Below, in pieces: positions 25,455-34,844 of a stretch of DNA of 37,343 nt. Numbering within the stretch: position 1 is the first letter of the stretch; each line of letters opens with the position of its first letter. The notes beneath the pieces are model-generated. The model did no database searches. It was given only the letters and a program-made list of their open reading frames with translations, and was not told where the DNA came from. Source of the stretch: Candidatus Zhuqueibacterota bacterium (GTDB taxonomy: Bacteria > Zhuqueibacterota > Zhuqueibacteria > Zhuqueibacterales > Geothermadaptataceae); assembly GCA_015485525.1 (NCBI GenBank), contig WFTM01000023.1:1-37343 (forward strand), read 5' to 3'. The translations under genes were made by a program, and so were the position numbers.

Positions 25455-25763
25455 TCAGACTTTGATTTCCACGTCAACTCCTGCCGGCAGTTCGAGCTTC
25501 ATCAGAGCATCAACTGTCTTCGGCGTCGAGTTCAAAATATCGATAAGACGTTTGTGAATACGCGTTTCAAACTGCTCACGGGATTTTTTATCCACATGAG
25601 GTGAACGCAAAACAGTGTAAACAGAGCGTTTCGTCGGCAGTGGAATCGGACCGGAAATCGCAGCACCGGTCGATTTTGCAGTATGGATGATTTTATCAGT
25701 TGACTTGTCGATCAGCCTGTAATCGTAGGCTTTGAGTTTGATTCTGATTTTTTGACCAACCAC
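25455..25763 (-). CDS. rpsJ: 30S ribosomal protein S10
   Basis: 102 residues with GTG (25763-25761) as start, giving [19 protein letters not shown], exactly the family length. TTGGAG lies eight bases upstream. The frame is open back to 25832, but the extra residues ([15 protein letters not shown]...) are encoded by a perfect hairpin and are unlike any S10, so that start is rejected. S10 is in the 30S head and, as NusE, takes part in transcription antitermination. It opens the S10 block, 157 bases after tuf. Confidence 0.96.
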   Translation of the reverse strand: MVGQKIRIKLKAYDYRLIDKSTDKIIHTAKSTGAAISGPIPLPTKRSVYTVLRSPHVDKKSREQFETRIHKRLIDILNSTPKTVDALMKLELPAGVDVEIKV

Positions 25764-25808
25764 CAGAAATGCTCCAAATTTATCTGTCTTTTTACCTGCA
25801 ACTGAGGC

Positions 25809-25830
25809 GCCGGGCATATACATGCCCGGC
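25809..25830 (-). repeat. Perfect 9-bp hairpin between tuf and rpsJ
   Basis: GCCGGGCAT (25809-25817), loop ATAC, ATGCCCGGC (25822-25830). It lies about 46 bases upstream of the rpsJ start and 20 bases past the stem-loop element at 25850-25879. No T-tract follows in the minus direction, so attenuation or RNA processing is more likely than simple termination. Confidence 0.6.
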
Positions 25831-25849
25831 ATCTCGGAATTTTATCTTT

Positions 25850-25879
25850 CCCGATCTGTTCGCACATGGAAGACCGGGG
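25850..25879 (-). repeat. Short copy of the dispersed stem-loop element
   Basis: CCCG (25850-25853) and CGGG (25875-25878) with GATCTGTTCGCACATGGAAGAC between them: both ends of the element are present, and the inner hairpin is deleted. In the transcript it is preceded directly by GATTTTTCAG. It stands in the tuf-rpsJ gap. Confidence 0.5.
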
Positions 25880-25920
25880 TGCTGAAAAATCGTCTTCTAC
25901 CTGGATTCTTCAGACGAAAG

Positions 25921-27111
25921 TTACTCGATGATTTCAGTTACAACACCAGCGCCAACCGTACGGCCACCTTCACGAATTGCAAAGCGCAATCCTTCTTCCA
26001 TAGCGATAGGCGTGATCAGCTCGACAGAGATGGTAACGTTATCGCCAGGCATGACCATTTCGGTGCCTTCAGGCAACTGGGTTACACCGGTTACATCCGT
26101 GGTACGGAAGTAAAACTGCGGTCGGTAGCCATTGAAAAACGGAGTGTGACGGCCGCCTTCTTCTTTTTTCAGGATGTAAACCTCACCCTTGAATTTGGTG
26201 TGCGGGGTAATCGAACCCGGCTTGGCGATAACCATACCGCGCTCAATTTCGTTCTTGTCAACGCCGCGGAGCAGCAGACCAACGTTATCGCCAGCCTCAC
26301 CCTGATCCAGCAGCTTGCGGAACATTTCAACACCCGTACATACCGTCTTGCGGCTGACGCCAAGACCGACGATTTCAACTTCTTCACCCGGTTTGACAAC
26401 ACCGCGCTCGATACGGCCTGTAGCAACAGTACCACGTCCAGTGATGGAGAAAACATCTTCAACAGGCATGATGAAGGGCTTGTCAACATCACGCTCTGGA
26501 GTCGGGATGTAGGTATCGACAGCTTCCATCAGCTCCAGGATGCACTTGGTTTTTTCCGGATCACCGGGGTTGCTCAGGGCTTCCAGAGCACTACCGCGGA
26601 TGATGGGAATATCATCACCGGGGAACTGATACTCATTCAGCAGTTCACGCAGTTCGAGTTCAACCAGCTCGAGGAGCTCTTCGTCATCGACCATATCCAC
26701 TTTGTTCAGGAACACAACGATATAAGGAACACCTACCTGACGGGCGAGCAGGATGTGCTCACGCGTCTGCGGCATAGGACCGTCAGCAGCACTAACGACG
26801 AGAATGGCACCGTCCATCTGCGCTGCACCGGTGATCATGTTTTTGACATAGTCAGCGTGGCCCGGGCAGTCAACGTGAGCATAGTGGCGGTTAGCCGTCT
26901 GGTACTCTACGTGTGCTGTCGCGATGGTTATACCACGTGCACGCTCTTCTGGTGCGTTGTCGATTTTGTCAAAAGGAACAAAATCACTCAAACCTTCTTG
27001 TGCCAGAGTCTGGGTGATTGCCGCCGTCAGGGTCGTTTTGCCATGATCAACGTGACCAATGGTGCCGATGTTGACGTGAGGCTTGGTGCGCTCAAACTTT
27101 TGCTTTGCCAT
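25921..27111 (-). CDS. tuf: Elongation factor Tu
   Basis: 396 residues. EF-Tu-GTP delivers aminoacyl-tRNA to the ribosome. GTPase motifs: GHVDHGKT (19-26), DCPGHADY (81-88) with the catalytic His85, NKVD (136-139), and switch-1 [14 protein letters not shown]. Domains 2 and 3 are complete to the end ([11 protein letters not shown]). ATG 27111 has GGAGG eleven bases upstream. It is the only tuf in the window; whether a second copy exists elsewhere cannot be told. A 438-codon antisense frame covers it and is only a shadow of its codon bias. Confidence 0.99.
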   Translation of the reverse strand: MAKQKFERTKPHVNIGTIGHVDHGKTTLTAAITQTLAQEGLSDFVPFDKIDNAPEERARGITIATAHVEYQTANRHYAHVDCPGHADYVKNMITGAAQMDGAILVVSAADGPMPQTREHILLARQVGVPYIVVFLNKVDMVDDEELLELVELELRELLNEYQFPGDDIPIIRGSALEALSNPGDPEKTKCILELMEAVDTYIPTPERDVDKPFIMPVEDVFSITGRGTVATGRIERGVVKPGEEVEIVGLGVSRKTVCTGVEMFRKLLDQGEAGDNVGLLLRGVDKNEIERGMVIAKPGSITPHTKFKGEVYILKKEEGGRHTPFFNGYRPQFYFRTTDVTGVTQLPEGTEMVMPGDNVTISVELITPIAMEEGLRFAIREGGRTVGAGVVTEIIE

Positions 27112-27175
27112 TTTATTGTGTCCTCCAGGTTTTTATAAGCTCAATGGACATTTATAATCTCGTTGAGACCTGTTT

Positions 27176-27220
27176 ACCCGATTTATTCACACATCAGCGC
27201 ATCGCGCAAGGAAATTCGGG
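27176..27220 (-). repeat. Copy of the dispersed stem-loop element
   Basis: CCCGA (27177-27181) pairs with TCGGG (27216-27220). ATTTATTCACACATCAGCGC follows the left arm, the conserved side (GTGAATAAAT on the transcript), and GCG...CGC can form an inner stem. It lies in the 190-base fusA-tuf gap, 65 bases before the tuf start. Confidence 0.65.
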
Positions 27221-27301
27221 ATTTTTGAAATGTTTTGTTCGGCACTCTGTCTTCGTGTACCTTTTAAGACAACTGCCGGAAAGATTTATGCATTTGCCAG
27301 C

Positions 27302-29389
27302 TTAACTGACTTGAACCCCTTTGATCTTATCCATAATCGTCTCGGCGATGGATTGGGGGACAGGATGATAATGAGAAAACTGCATGGTATAGATTGCACG
27401 CCCCTGAGTAATGCTGCGCAAACGTGTCGCATATCCGAACATTTCGGACAACGGCACTGAGGCTGCTACCACCTGCGCATCTTTTCTCGGAAACATACCA
27501 CGGATGCGTCCGCGCCGGGAGTTCAGGTCGCCCATGACATCGCCCATATACTCCTCAGGAACCACGACCTCGACATCCATAATCGGCTCGAGAATCACCG
27601 GCTTGGCTTTTAATGCTGCATTCTTGAACGCCATCGATCCCGCAACCTTGAACGCCATTTCCGATGAGTCAACGTCGTGAAATGAGCCATCCAGCAGCGT
27701 TGCTTTGACATCGATAACCGGGAAACCAGCCAGAACGCCGTTCAGCATCGCTTCTTTGATACCCTCTGCAACAGGATTGATGTATTCGCGCGGAATCACC
27801 CCGCCGACGATCTTGTTTTCGAAAACAAAACCCTGCCCCGGCTCCGAGGGCTCCAGCGTGATCACTGCATGGCCATACTGACCGCGACCGCCGGACTGGC
27901 GGACGAACTTACCTTCTGCCTCGGCCTTTTCGAGGATCGTCTCTTTGTAGGCAACTTGCGGTTTGCCGATATTCGCCTGCACTTTGAATTCACGAAGCAG
28001 GCGATCGACCAGAATTTCCAGGTGCAGCTCACCCATACCGGAAATGATCGTCTGACCGGTTTCATCATCCGTGCGAACCTGAAAAGTCGGGTCCTCATCT
28101 GCGAGCTTGCTCAGGGAGTCAGTGAGCTTATCCTGATCGCCCTTGGTCTTGGGCTCAATGGCCACGGAGATAACAGGCTCAGGGAAAACCATTTGCTCGA
28201 GAATAATCGGTTTGCTTTCATCACAGAGAGTGTGGCCGGTTTTGGTGTGTTTCAGTCCGACTGCTGCGACGATATCTCCTGCGCGGGCTTCTTCGATATC
28301 ATCCCGCTTGTTGGCAGACATACGCAGAATGCGCCCGATGCGCTCTTTCTTGCCTGCGTTTGCGTTATAGACATAGGAACCTGCCTTGATGATTCCTGAG
28401 TAAACTCTGAAATAGGTGAGCTTGCCGACATAGGGGTCACTCATGATTTTGAACGCAAGGGCGGAAAATGGTGCGTCATCGCTGGGTTCGCGTTCAAGCG
28501 GTTCTTCAGTTTTCGGATGATGACCTTTAACTGCGGGCAAATCCACGGGAGAAGGCAGAAAATAGGTTATCGCATCGAGAAGGCGTTGGACGCCTTTATT
28601 TTTGAAGGCCGTACCGCAAAGAACCGGTACGATGCTGACGTCGATCGTAGCCTTACGGATCGTTTCACGCAATTCTTCTTCGGTGATCTCCTCACCGTCG
28701 AGATATTTTTCCATCAGGTGGTCATTATAATCGGATACGGCTTCGAGCAGATGAGTGCGGTGTTCTTCGGCTTCAGAGAGCAGGTCTTCAGGGATGTCGA
28801 TCTCTTCCCAGGTGGTCCCCAAATTATCTTCATTATAAACAACAGCTTTCATCTTGATCAGGTCGATGATGCCGTTAAACATCTCGCCAGCACCGATCGG
28901 GAGTTGGATCGGAATCGCATTGGCGCCAAGGCGCTCGCGCATCATATCGACAGCATTGTGGAAATCCGCACCGACACGGTCCATCTTGTTGACAAAAGCG
29001 ATTCTGGGAACCTGGTATTTATCAGCCTGGCGCCAGACGGTTTCCGACTGCGGTTCAACGCCACCCACGGCACAGAACAGGGCAACCGCGCCATCGAGAA
29101 TGCGCAGCGAACGCTCGACTTCCACGGTGAAATCCACGTGCCCCGGGGTATCGATAATATTGATCCGGCAGTCGCGCCAGTAACAACTGGTTGCAGCCGA
29201 GGTAATCGTAATACCGCGCTCTTTTTCCTGCGCCATCCAGTCCATAGTCGCAGCGCCTTCATGCACCTCACCCATCTTGTGCAGAATGCCGGTATAGAAC
29301 AGAATCCGTTCCGTCGTCGTGGTTTTGCCGGCGTCGATGTGGGCCATGATGCCGATATTACGTGTGTTTGCCAAACTATCTTTAGCCAT
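27302..29389 (-). CDS. fusA: Elongation factor G
   Basis: 695 residues, normal for EF-G. It drives translocation and, with RRF, ribosome recycling. GTPase motifs: AHIDAGKT (16-23), DTPGH (80-84) and NKMD (134-137), with switch-1 [12 protein letters not shown]. The domain II-V blocks are complete, including the domain IV segment [12 protein letters not shown] and the C-terminal [13 protein letters not shown] 29389 follows a 151-base gap that contains a strong hairpin. Whether a second EF-G paralogue exists lies outside this window. Confidence 0.99.
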   Translation of the reverse strand: MAKDSLANTRNIGIMAHIDAGKTTTTERILFYTGILHKMGEVHEGAATMDWMAQEKERGITITSAATSCYWRDCRINIIDTPGHVDFTVEVERSLRILDGAVALFCAVGGVEPQSETVWRQADKYQVPRIAFVNKMDRVGADFHNAVDMMRERLGANAIPIQLPIGAGEMFNGIIDLIKMKAVVYNEDNLGTTWEEIDIPEDLLSEAEEHRTHLLEAVSDYNDHLMEKYLDGEEITEEELRETIRKATIDVSIVPVLCGTAFKNKGVQRLLDAITYFLPSPVDLPAVKGHHPKTEEPLEREPSDDAPFSALAFKIMSDPYVGKLTYFRVYSGIIKAGSYVYNANAGKKERIGRILRMSANKRDDIEEARAGDIVAAVGLKHTKTGHTLCDESKPIILEQMVFPEPVISVAIEPKTKGDQDKLTDSLSKLADEDPTFQVRTDDETGQTIISGMGELHLEILVDRLLREFKVQANIGKPQVAYKETILEKAEAEGKFVRQSGGRGQYGHAVITLEPSEPGQGFVFENKIVGGVIPREYINPVAEGIKEAMLNGVLAGFPVIDVKATLLDGSFHDVDSSEMAFKVAGSMAFKNAALKAKPVILEPIMDVEVVVPEEYMGDVMGDLNSRRGRIRGMFPRKDAQVVAASVPLSEMFGYATRLRSITQGRAIYTMQFSHYHPVPQSIAETIMDKIKGVQVS

Positions 29390-29479
29390 GATGTGTTTTC
29401 CAGAATTACAAAAAAAAGCGCTTTACAGCGTAAACCGCAGTCTTAACAGTGAAAAGTGATACAAATTAATCATAAATAA

Positions 29480-29510
29480 GGGGAAGTTTTCAAAATCGGA
29501 AAACTTCCCC
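29480..29510 (-). terminator. 12-bp perfect hairpin between rpsG and fusA
   Basis: GGGGAAGTTTTC (29480-29491), loop of 7, GAAAACTTCCCC (29499-29510), fully complementary. On the transcript it is followed by TTATTTATGATTAATTTG, which is U-rich but interrupted. It starts 30 bases after the rpsG stop. Partial termination or an mRNA-stability stem that lowers or separates fusA-tuf expression from rpsL-rpsG is plausible. Confidence 0.55.
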
Positions 29511-29540
29511 GGCCATACCGATAACCACTGATGTCAAATT

Positions 29541-30008
<468 letters not shown>

Positions 30009-30022
30009 TCAAAAACTCGAAT

Positions 30023-30391
30023 TTATTTTTTCTTGGTTCCGTATTTTGATCTGGCCTGCTTCCTATCCTGCACACCGCTCGTATCATAAACGCCGCGAAC
30101 GATGTGATAACGCACACCAGGCAAATCCTTGACACGACCACCGCGGATCAAAACGATCGAGTGCTCCTGCAGGTTATGCCCTTCGCCCGGAATATAGGCC
30201 GTCACCTCAAAACCATTGGTGAGGCGAACACGGGCGACCTTACGTAAGGCTGAATTCGGCTTTTTCGGCGTCGTCGTGTAAACTCGCGTGCAAACGCCGC
30301 GTCGTTGCGGTGCCCCGGTCAACGCCGGAGACGTGGTCTTGCGCAGCTGGCGCTTTCGACCAAATCGGACAAGTTGATTTATTGTAGGCAA
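30023..30391 (-). CDS. rpsL: 30S ribosomal protein S12
   Basis: 122 residues. S12 is at the decoding centre. The start is TTG (30391-30389) with AAGGAGGT three bases upstream. [21 protein letters not shown] (41-60 region) has Lys43 and GGRVKDLPG has Lys88, the positions altered in streptomycin resistance, both in the sensitive form. Asp89 is the residue methylthiolated by RimO. First gene of the str block, directly behind a good promoter. Confidence 0.98.
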   Translation of the reverse strand: MPTINQLVRFGRKRQLRKTTSPALTGAPQRRGVCTRVYTTTPKKPNSALRKVARVRLTNGFEVTAYIPGEGHNLQEHSIVLIRGGRVKDLPGVRYHIVRGVYDTSGVQDRKQARSKYGTKKK

Positions 30392-30418
30392 GATACCTCC
30401 TTAAAATCACAGACTGAA

Positions 30419-30447
30419 AATATAGAAAAACTTTACTCGAAATGCAA
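30419..30447 (-). promoter_or_regulatory. Promoter candidate for rpsL-rpsG-fusA-tuf
   Basis: On the minus strand TTGCAT (30447-30442), a 17-base spacer, and TATATT (30424-30419), five and five of six consensus matches at most. Directly upstream is an A-tract (AAAAAAAAGA) resembling an UP element, in line with the conserved alpha C-terminal domain. The start point would be near 30412, about 20 bases before the TTG start codon. Confidence 0.65.
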
Positions 30448-30500
30448 TCTTTTTTTTATAATTTATTGTAATACTTTTCGGCACATCAAAAGCAGTACGA

Positions 30501-33500
30501 TCAGGCCACTTCACCGATTGCCGGCTTGACATCAGCGCCGTTCTCTGATACCGCATCATCCTTTTTCCTGACCCGGATCTTTTTGTACTTCGGCAGACCC
30601 GTGCCAGCCGGGATGAGATTACCCATGATCACGTTTTCCTTCAGACCACGCAGATAATCCCGCTTACCCGCAACCGATGCATCTGCAAGAACGCGTGTGG
30701 TTTCCTGGAACGATGCGGCTGAGATGAAGCTTTCCGTGGTCAGCGAAGCCTTGGTGATACCCAGCAGCAGCGGCTGGAACGTGGCAGGTGTCGCAGCCCG
30801 GGACTCCGGCGGTGTCTTTTTCGCCTTGCGCAGCTCAGCGCTGACAGCATCGAAGTCATCCTTATCAACCAGCTCACCTTCCGCGTACTCGCTGTCGCCT
30901 ACCGCGGTGATCACCACTTTGTTGCGGATCTTCTCGTTCTCGTGCAGAAAGCGAATTTTGTCAACCTGGTCGCCTTCGAGGTATGGGGTATCACCCGGGT
31001 CCTCAATTTTGACCTTCTGCAGCATCTGGCGTACGATGATCTCGATGTGCTTGTCGTTGATGCGCACACCCTGCAGGCGGTAAACCTCCTGGATTTCATT
31101 CACGAGATATTCCTGCACCTTGTTCGGCCCGAGAATATTGAGGATGTCATGCGGCGCTACCGACCCTTCGCACAGCTTCTCACCGGCTTCTACATAGTCG
31201 CCATCATGGACGAGAACGTGCTTTCCGTACGGGATCAGATAAGTGCGCTCATCCTGCTCATCACGCGAGGTGACGATAACGCGACGGATACCGCGGCGGA
31301 TTTCGCCAAAACGAACCGTACCGTCGATCTCACTGACGATCGCCGGTTCCTTGGGTTTGCGCGCTTCGAACAGCTCGGCAACCCGGGGCAGACCACCCGT
31401 GATATCACGGGTTTTCGCGATGCCACGCGGGATTTTGACCAGCACGTCACCGGGGCTGACTTTCTCGCCATCAGCAACCTGCAGGTGCGAACGCGTGGGC
31501 AGAATGTATGAGCTCAGCTTGTTGCCTTCTGCATCGACAATCTGAAGGGTCGGACTCAGGTTACGCATACGCGACTCGATGATGACCCGTTGTTTCAGGC
31601 CTGTCGTGTCGTCCAGCTCTTCGCGCATGGTGACATTTTCTTTGATGTCGATATATTTCACGGTTCCCTCAGTCGTCGCGATGATGCTGGCTGTGTATGG
31701 GTCCCAATGAAAGAGAACCTGGCCTTTTTTCACGTCCTGACCGTCGGTCACATTGATCTGAGCACCGTAGGGAATGATAAACTGTGACAGCACACGATCA
31801 TTTTCGTCGATCACTTTCAGTCGCGCATTCCGGCCAACAGCGACAACTGTCATATCCGCCTGAGTAACCGACTTCAGGTTTTCGAACTCAACGCGGCCAT
31901 CCTGACGCGCAGCAACCTGTGACTGTGCCGCGATACGCGAGGCCGTACCACCGATGTGGAAAGTCCGCAGTGTGAGCTGTGTTCCTGGTTCACCGATAGA
32001 CTGAGCAGCCATGACACCAACTGCCTCACCGATGGTCACCATGTTGCCGGTTGCCAGGTTGCGACCATAACACTTGGCGCAGACACCCCGCTCCGACTCA
32101 CAAGTGAGCACCGAGCGGATATAGACAGATTCGATGCCGGCGTCGGAAATCTGATCCGCCTTTTCCTCATCGATGAGCTCGCCGGATTCGATGATAATGT
32201 CTCCGCTTTCCGGATCATAGACATCCTCTGCAGCGACTCGCCCAAGAATCCGGTCGCGAATCGGTTCGATGACCTCCTCGCCTTCTTTCAGATCACCGAT
32301 ACGCAACCCCAGAATGGTCCCACAGTCAATGCCGGTGATGATCACATCCTGAGCCACGTCCACGAGCCGGCGGGTCAGGTAGCCGGCATCCGCAGTTTTG
32401 AGCGCTGTATCAGCAAGGCCTTTACGGGCGCCGTGAGTCGAGATGAAGTATTCCAGCACAGACAAGCCTTCGCGGAAGTTTGCCGTAATCGGGTTTTCGA
32501 TGATTTCACCCATCTGGCCGGTCATCTTTTTCTGCGGCTTGGCCATCAGACCGCGCATGCCCGCCAGCTGGCGGATCTGCTCTTTGGAGCCCCGCGCACC
32601 GGAGTCAGCCATCATATAGATCGGGTTAAAGCCACCCTCTGCAACCGAAAGATGGTCGAACATCTTTTCAGCGATATCGCTGGTGGCATGAGTCCAGATG
32701 TCGATGATCTTGTTGTAACGCTCACCGTCGGTGATGATACCATTTTCATACTGTTTCTGAATGGTCTCGACCTGTTCATATGCCTCAGCCAGCAGCTTCG
32801 GCTTTTCTTCCGGAATGAGTACATCTTCGACGCCAACCGTCACACCAGAGCGCATGGCGTGGGTAAAGCCGAGACGCTTGAGGTCATCGAGAAAATCAGC
32901 GCAGAACTTATTGCCGAAGCGCTTGTACACGTCAGCGATGATTTCTTCGATTCGCTTCTTGGTCAGCATTTCATTGATGAAGTCCATGCCGTCAGGCACG
33001 ATGCCGTTGAAGATGATCCGTCCTACCGTGGTCTTCAAAATACCATCCGGGAAACGGACATCGATTTCAGCGTGCAGGCCGAGCTTGCCGTTATTGTACG
33101 CGATCAGCGCTTCATCCGGGCTGGAAAAACGTTTGCCCTCACCGAGAGCACCTTTTTTCTTTTTGGTGATGTAGTACAGACCCAGTACGATATCCTGGCT
33201 CGGAATCGCCAGAGGCCGGCCGCTTGCAGGTGAGAGAATATTGTGGCTTGCCAGCATCAGCAGACGGGTTTCGATCTGCGCATAATAAGACAGCGGCAGG
33301 TGAACAGCCATCTGGTCGCCGTCAAAGTCAGCGTTGAACGCTGCACAAACCAGCGGGTGGATCTGGATCGCCTTGCCTTCCACCAGAATCGGCTGGAACG
33401 CCTGAATACCGAGACGGTGCAGCGTCGGGGCTCGGTTGAGCATGACCGGATGGTCCTGGATGATGTCTTCGAGCAGGTCCCAGACTTCCGGGCTGCGCTT

Positions 33501-34739
33501 GTCCACCATTTTCTTGGCACTCTTCACGGTCTTGACCATGCCATACTGTACCAGCCTGCGGATGACGAAGGGCTTGAACAGCTCCAGCGCCATTTCCTTG
33601 GGCAAACCGCACTGGTGCAACTTGAGCTCCGGGCCAACGACGATAACCGAACGGCCGGAATAGTCGATACGCTTGCCGAGCAGGTTTTGACGAAAACGGC
33701 CCTGCTTGCCGCGCAACATATCGGAGAGAGACTTGAGCGGGCGATTGCCGTCACCGCGTACTGCGGCGGCCTTGCGGCCGTTATCAAAGAGGGCATCGAC
33801 AGCTTCCTGAAGCATGCGTTTCTCGTTGCGCAGAATGACTTCAGGCGCTTTGATCTCCATCAGTTTTTTCAGGCGGTTGTTGCGGATGATCACGCGACGA
33901 TACAAATCGTTGAGGTCTGAAGTCGCAAAACGGCCGCCTTCCAGAGGAACCAGAGGGCGCAATTCCGGCGGGATGACCGGAATAACGGACATGACCATCC
34001 ACTCAGGGCGGTTCTGACTCTTCTTGAATGCTTCCACAACTTTGAGGCGCTTGAGCGCATCGTTTTTGCGCTGGTGCGAGGTCTCGTTTTTCGCAATAGT
34101 GCGCAGCTCGCGGGAGAGTTTATCGACATCGACAAGCTTGAGCAGATCGACGACCGCCTCCCCGCCGATCTTGGCCGAGAAAGGCTGCATCTCTTCGCCA
34201 TCTTCCGAAACCGGCAAGGCGCTTTCGGCTTCCTTGCTTTCGATCTCGTAGTAATCTTCCTCGGTGAGCAGCTCGCCGCGTTTCAGGCCGCTGTTGCCGG
34301 GATGAATGACGACATAGGATTCATAATAAATGATGCGCTCGAGGTCTTTCGGGCTGATACCGAGGATATAGCCGATCTTCGATGGCAGAGATTTCCAAAA
34401 CCAGATGTGCACGACCGGCACGGCAAGGCTGATGTGTCCCATGCGCTCACGCCGTACGCTTTTAGTCGTGACTTCTACCCCGCAGCGATCACAAACGATA
34501 CCTTTATAACGGATGCGCTTGTATTTACCGCAGTGGCATTCCCAGTCCCGCACAGGGCCGAAAATTTTCTCGCAAAACAGACCGTCCTTTTCCGGTTTGA
34601 AGCTGCGGTAGTTGATCGTTTCCGGCTTGGTGACCTCACCGTGCGAACGTTCGAGAATTTTGTCCGGCGAGGCGAGTTGGATACCAATAGCCGAAATGTT
34701 ACGGCGAAAAACGCTCTCTTGCTTTGTGAAAAAATTCAA
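30501..34739 (-). CDS. rpoC: RNA polymerase subunit beta'
   Basis: 1412 residues. Start TTG (34739-34737) with GGAGGTGA upstream. The N-terminal zinc ribbon has Cys68, Cys70, Cys83 and Cys86; the catalytic NADFDGD motif is at 469-475 with Mg2+-binding Asp471, 473 and 475; the second zinc site uses Cys806, Cys880, Cys887 and Cys890. The trigger loop begins at [19 protein letters not shown] (913-931) and resumes around [18 protein letters not shown] (1113-1130); between them lies an SI3-type insertion of about 170 residues with sandwich-barrel-like repeats. The insertion occurs in Proteobacteria and the FCB group, among others. The C-terminal [20 protein letters not shown] block is complete. 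Confidence 0.99.
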   Translation of the reverse strand: MNFFTKQESVFRRNISAIGIQLASPDKILERSHGEVTKPETINYRSFKPEKDGLFCEKIFGPVRDWECHCGKYKRIRYKGIVCDRCGVEVTTKSVRRERMGHISLAVPVVHIWFWKSLPSKIGYILGISPKDLERIIYYESYVVIHPGNSGLKRGELLTEEDYYEIESKEAESALPVSEDGEEMQPFSAKIGGEAVVDLLKLVDVDKLSRELRTIAKNETSHQRKNDALKRLKVVEAFKKSQNRPEWMVMSVIPVIPPELRPLVPLEGGRFATSDLNDLYRRVIIRNNRLKKLMEIKAPEVILRNEKRMLQEAVDALFDNGRKAAAVRGDGNRPLKSLSDMLRGKQGRFRQNLLGKRIDYSGRSVIVVGPELKLHQCGLPKEMALELFKPFVIRRLVQYGMVKTVKSAKKMVDKRSPEVWDLLEDIIQDHPVMLNRAPTLHRLGIQAFQPILVEGKAIQIHPLVCAAFNADFDGDQMAVHLPLSYYAQIETRLLMLASHNILSPASGRPLAIPSQDIVLGLYYITKKKKGALGEGKRFSSPDEALIAYNNGKLGLHAEIDVRFPDGILKTTVGRIIFNGIVPDGMDFINEMLTKKRIEEIIADVYKRFGNKFCADFLDDLKRLGFTHAMRSGVTVGVEDVLIPEEKPKLLAEAYEQVETIQKQYENGIITDGERYNKIIDIWTHATSDIAEKMFDHLSVAEGGFNPIYMMADSGARGSKEQIRQLAGMRGLMAKPQKKMTGQMGEIIENPITANFREGLSVLEYFISTHGARKGLADTALKTADAGYLTRRLVDVAQDVIITGIDCGTILGLRIGDLKEGEEVIEPIRDRILGRVAAEDVYDPESGDIIIESGELIDEEKADQISDAGIESVYIRSVLTCESERGVCAKCYGRNLATGNMVTIGEAVGVMAAQSIGEPGTQLTLRTFHIGGTASRIAAQSQVAARQDGRVEFENLKSVTQADMTVVAVGRNARLKVIDENDRVLSQFIIPYGAQINVTDGQDVKKGQVLFHWDPYTASIIATTEGTVKYIDIKENVTMREELDDTTGLKQRVIIESRMRNLSPTLQIVDAEGNKLSSYILPTRSHLQVADGEKVSPGDVLVKIPRGIAKTRDITGGLPRVAELFEARKPKEPAIVSEIDGTVRFGEIRRGIRRVIVTSRDEQDERTYLIPYGKHVLVHDGDYVEAGEKLCEGSVAPHDILNILGPNKVQEYLVNEIQEVYRLQGVRINDKHIEIIVRQMLQKVKIEDPGDTPYLEGDQVDKIRFLHENEKIRNKVVITAVGDSEYAEGELVDKDDFDAVSAELRKAKKTPPESRAATPATFQPLLLGITKASLTTESFISAASFQETTRVLADASVAGKRDYLRGLKENVIMGNLIPAGTGLPKYKKIRVRKKDDAVSENGADVKPAIGEVA

Positions 34740-34793
34740 GGTCTCACCTCCATGTATTTTGGCTTGACCGAATAAGAAAGATTATTATGAAAA

Positions 34794-34817
34794 CGTCTGC
34801 CCGCTCCCGGGCAGACG
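34794..34817 (-). terminator. Terminator/attenuator hairpin between rpoB and rpoC
   Basis: On the transcript CGTCTGCCCG, loop GGAG, CGGGCAGACG: 10 perfect GC-rich pairs, followed directly by TTTTCATAATAATC. It lies 27 bases after the rpoB stop and about 55 bases before rpoC. An intrinsic terminator of moderate strength would lower rpoC relative to rpoB; an RNase III-type processing stem would look the same. Confidence 0.6.
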
Positions 34818-34844
34818 CACATTCCGAATTTGAAAACAGTGAGG

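Noticed and set aside
25764-25832. Longer start for rpsJ
   Set aside because: The additional residues come from the perfect hairpin at 25809-25830; the GTG at 25763 has a good ribosome binding site and gives the standard 102 residues.
25822-27138. 438-codon plus-strand open frame opposite tuf
   Set aside because: It mirrors the codon bias of tuf, has no ribosome binding site or recognisable domain, and EF-Tu on the other strand is certain.
31956-33233. 425-codon plus-strand open frame opposite rpoC
   Set aside because: Antisense shadow of the catalytic part of beta'; no family resemblance.
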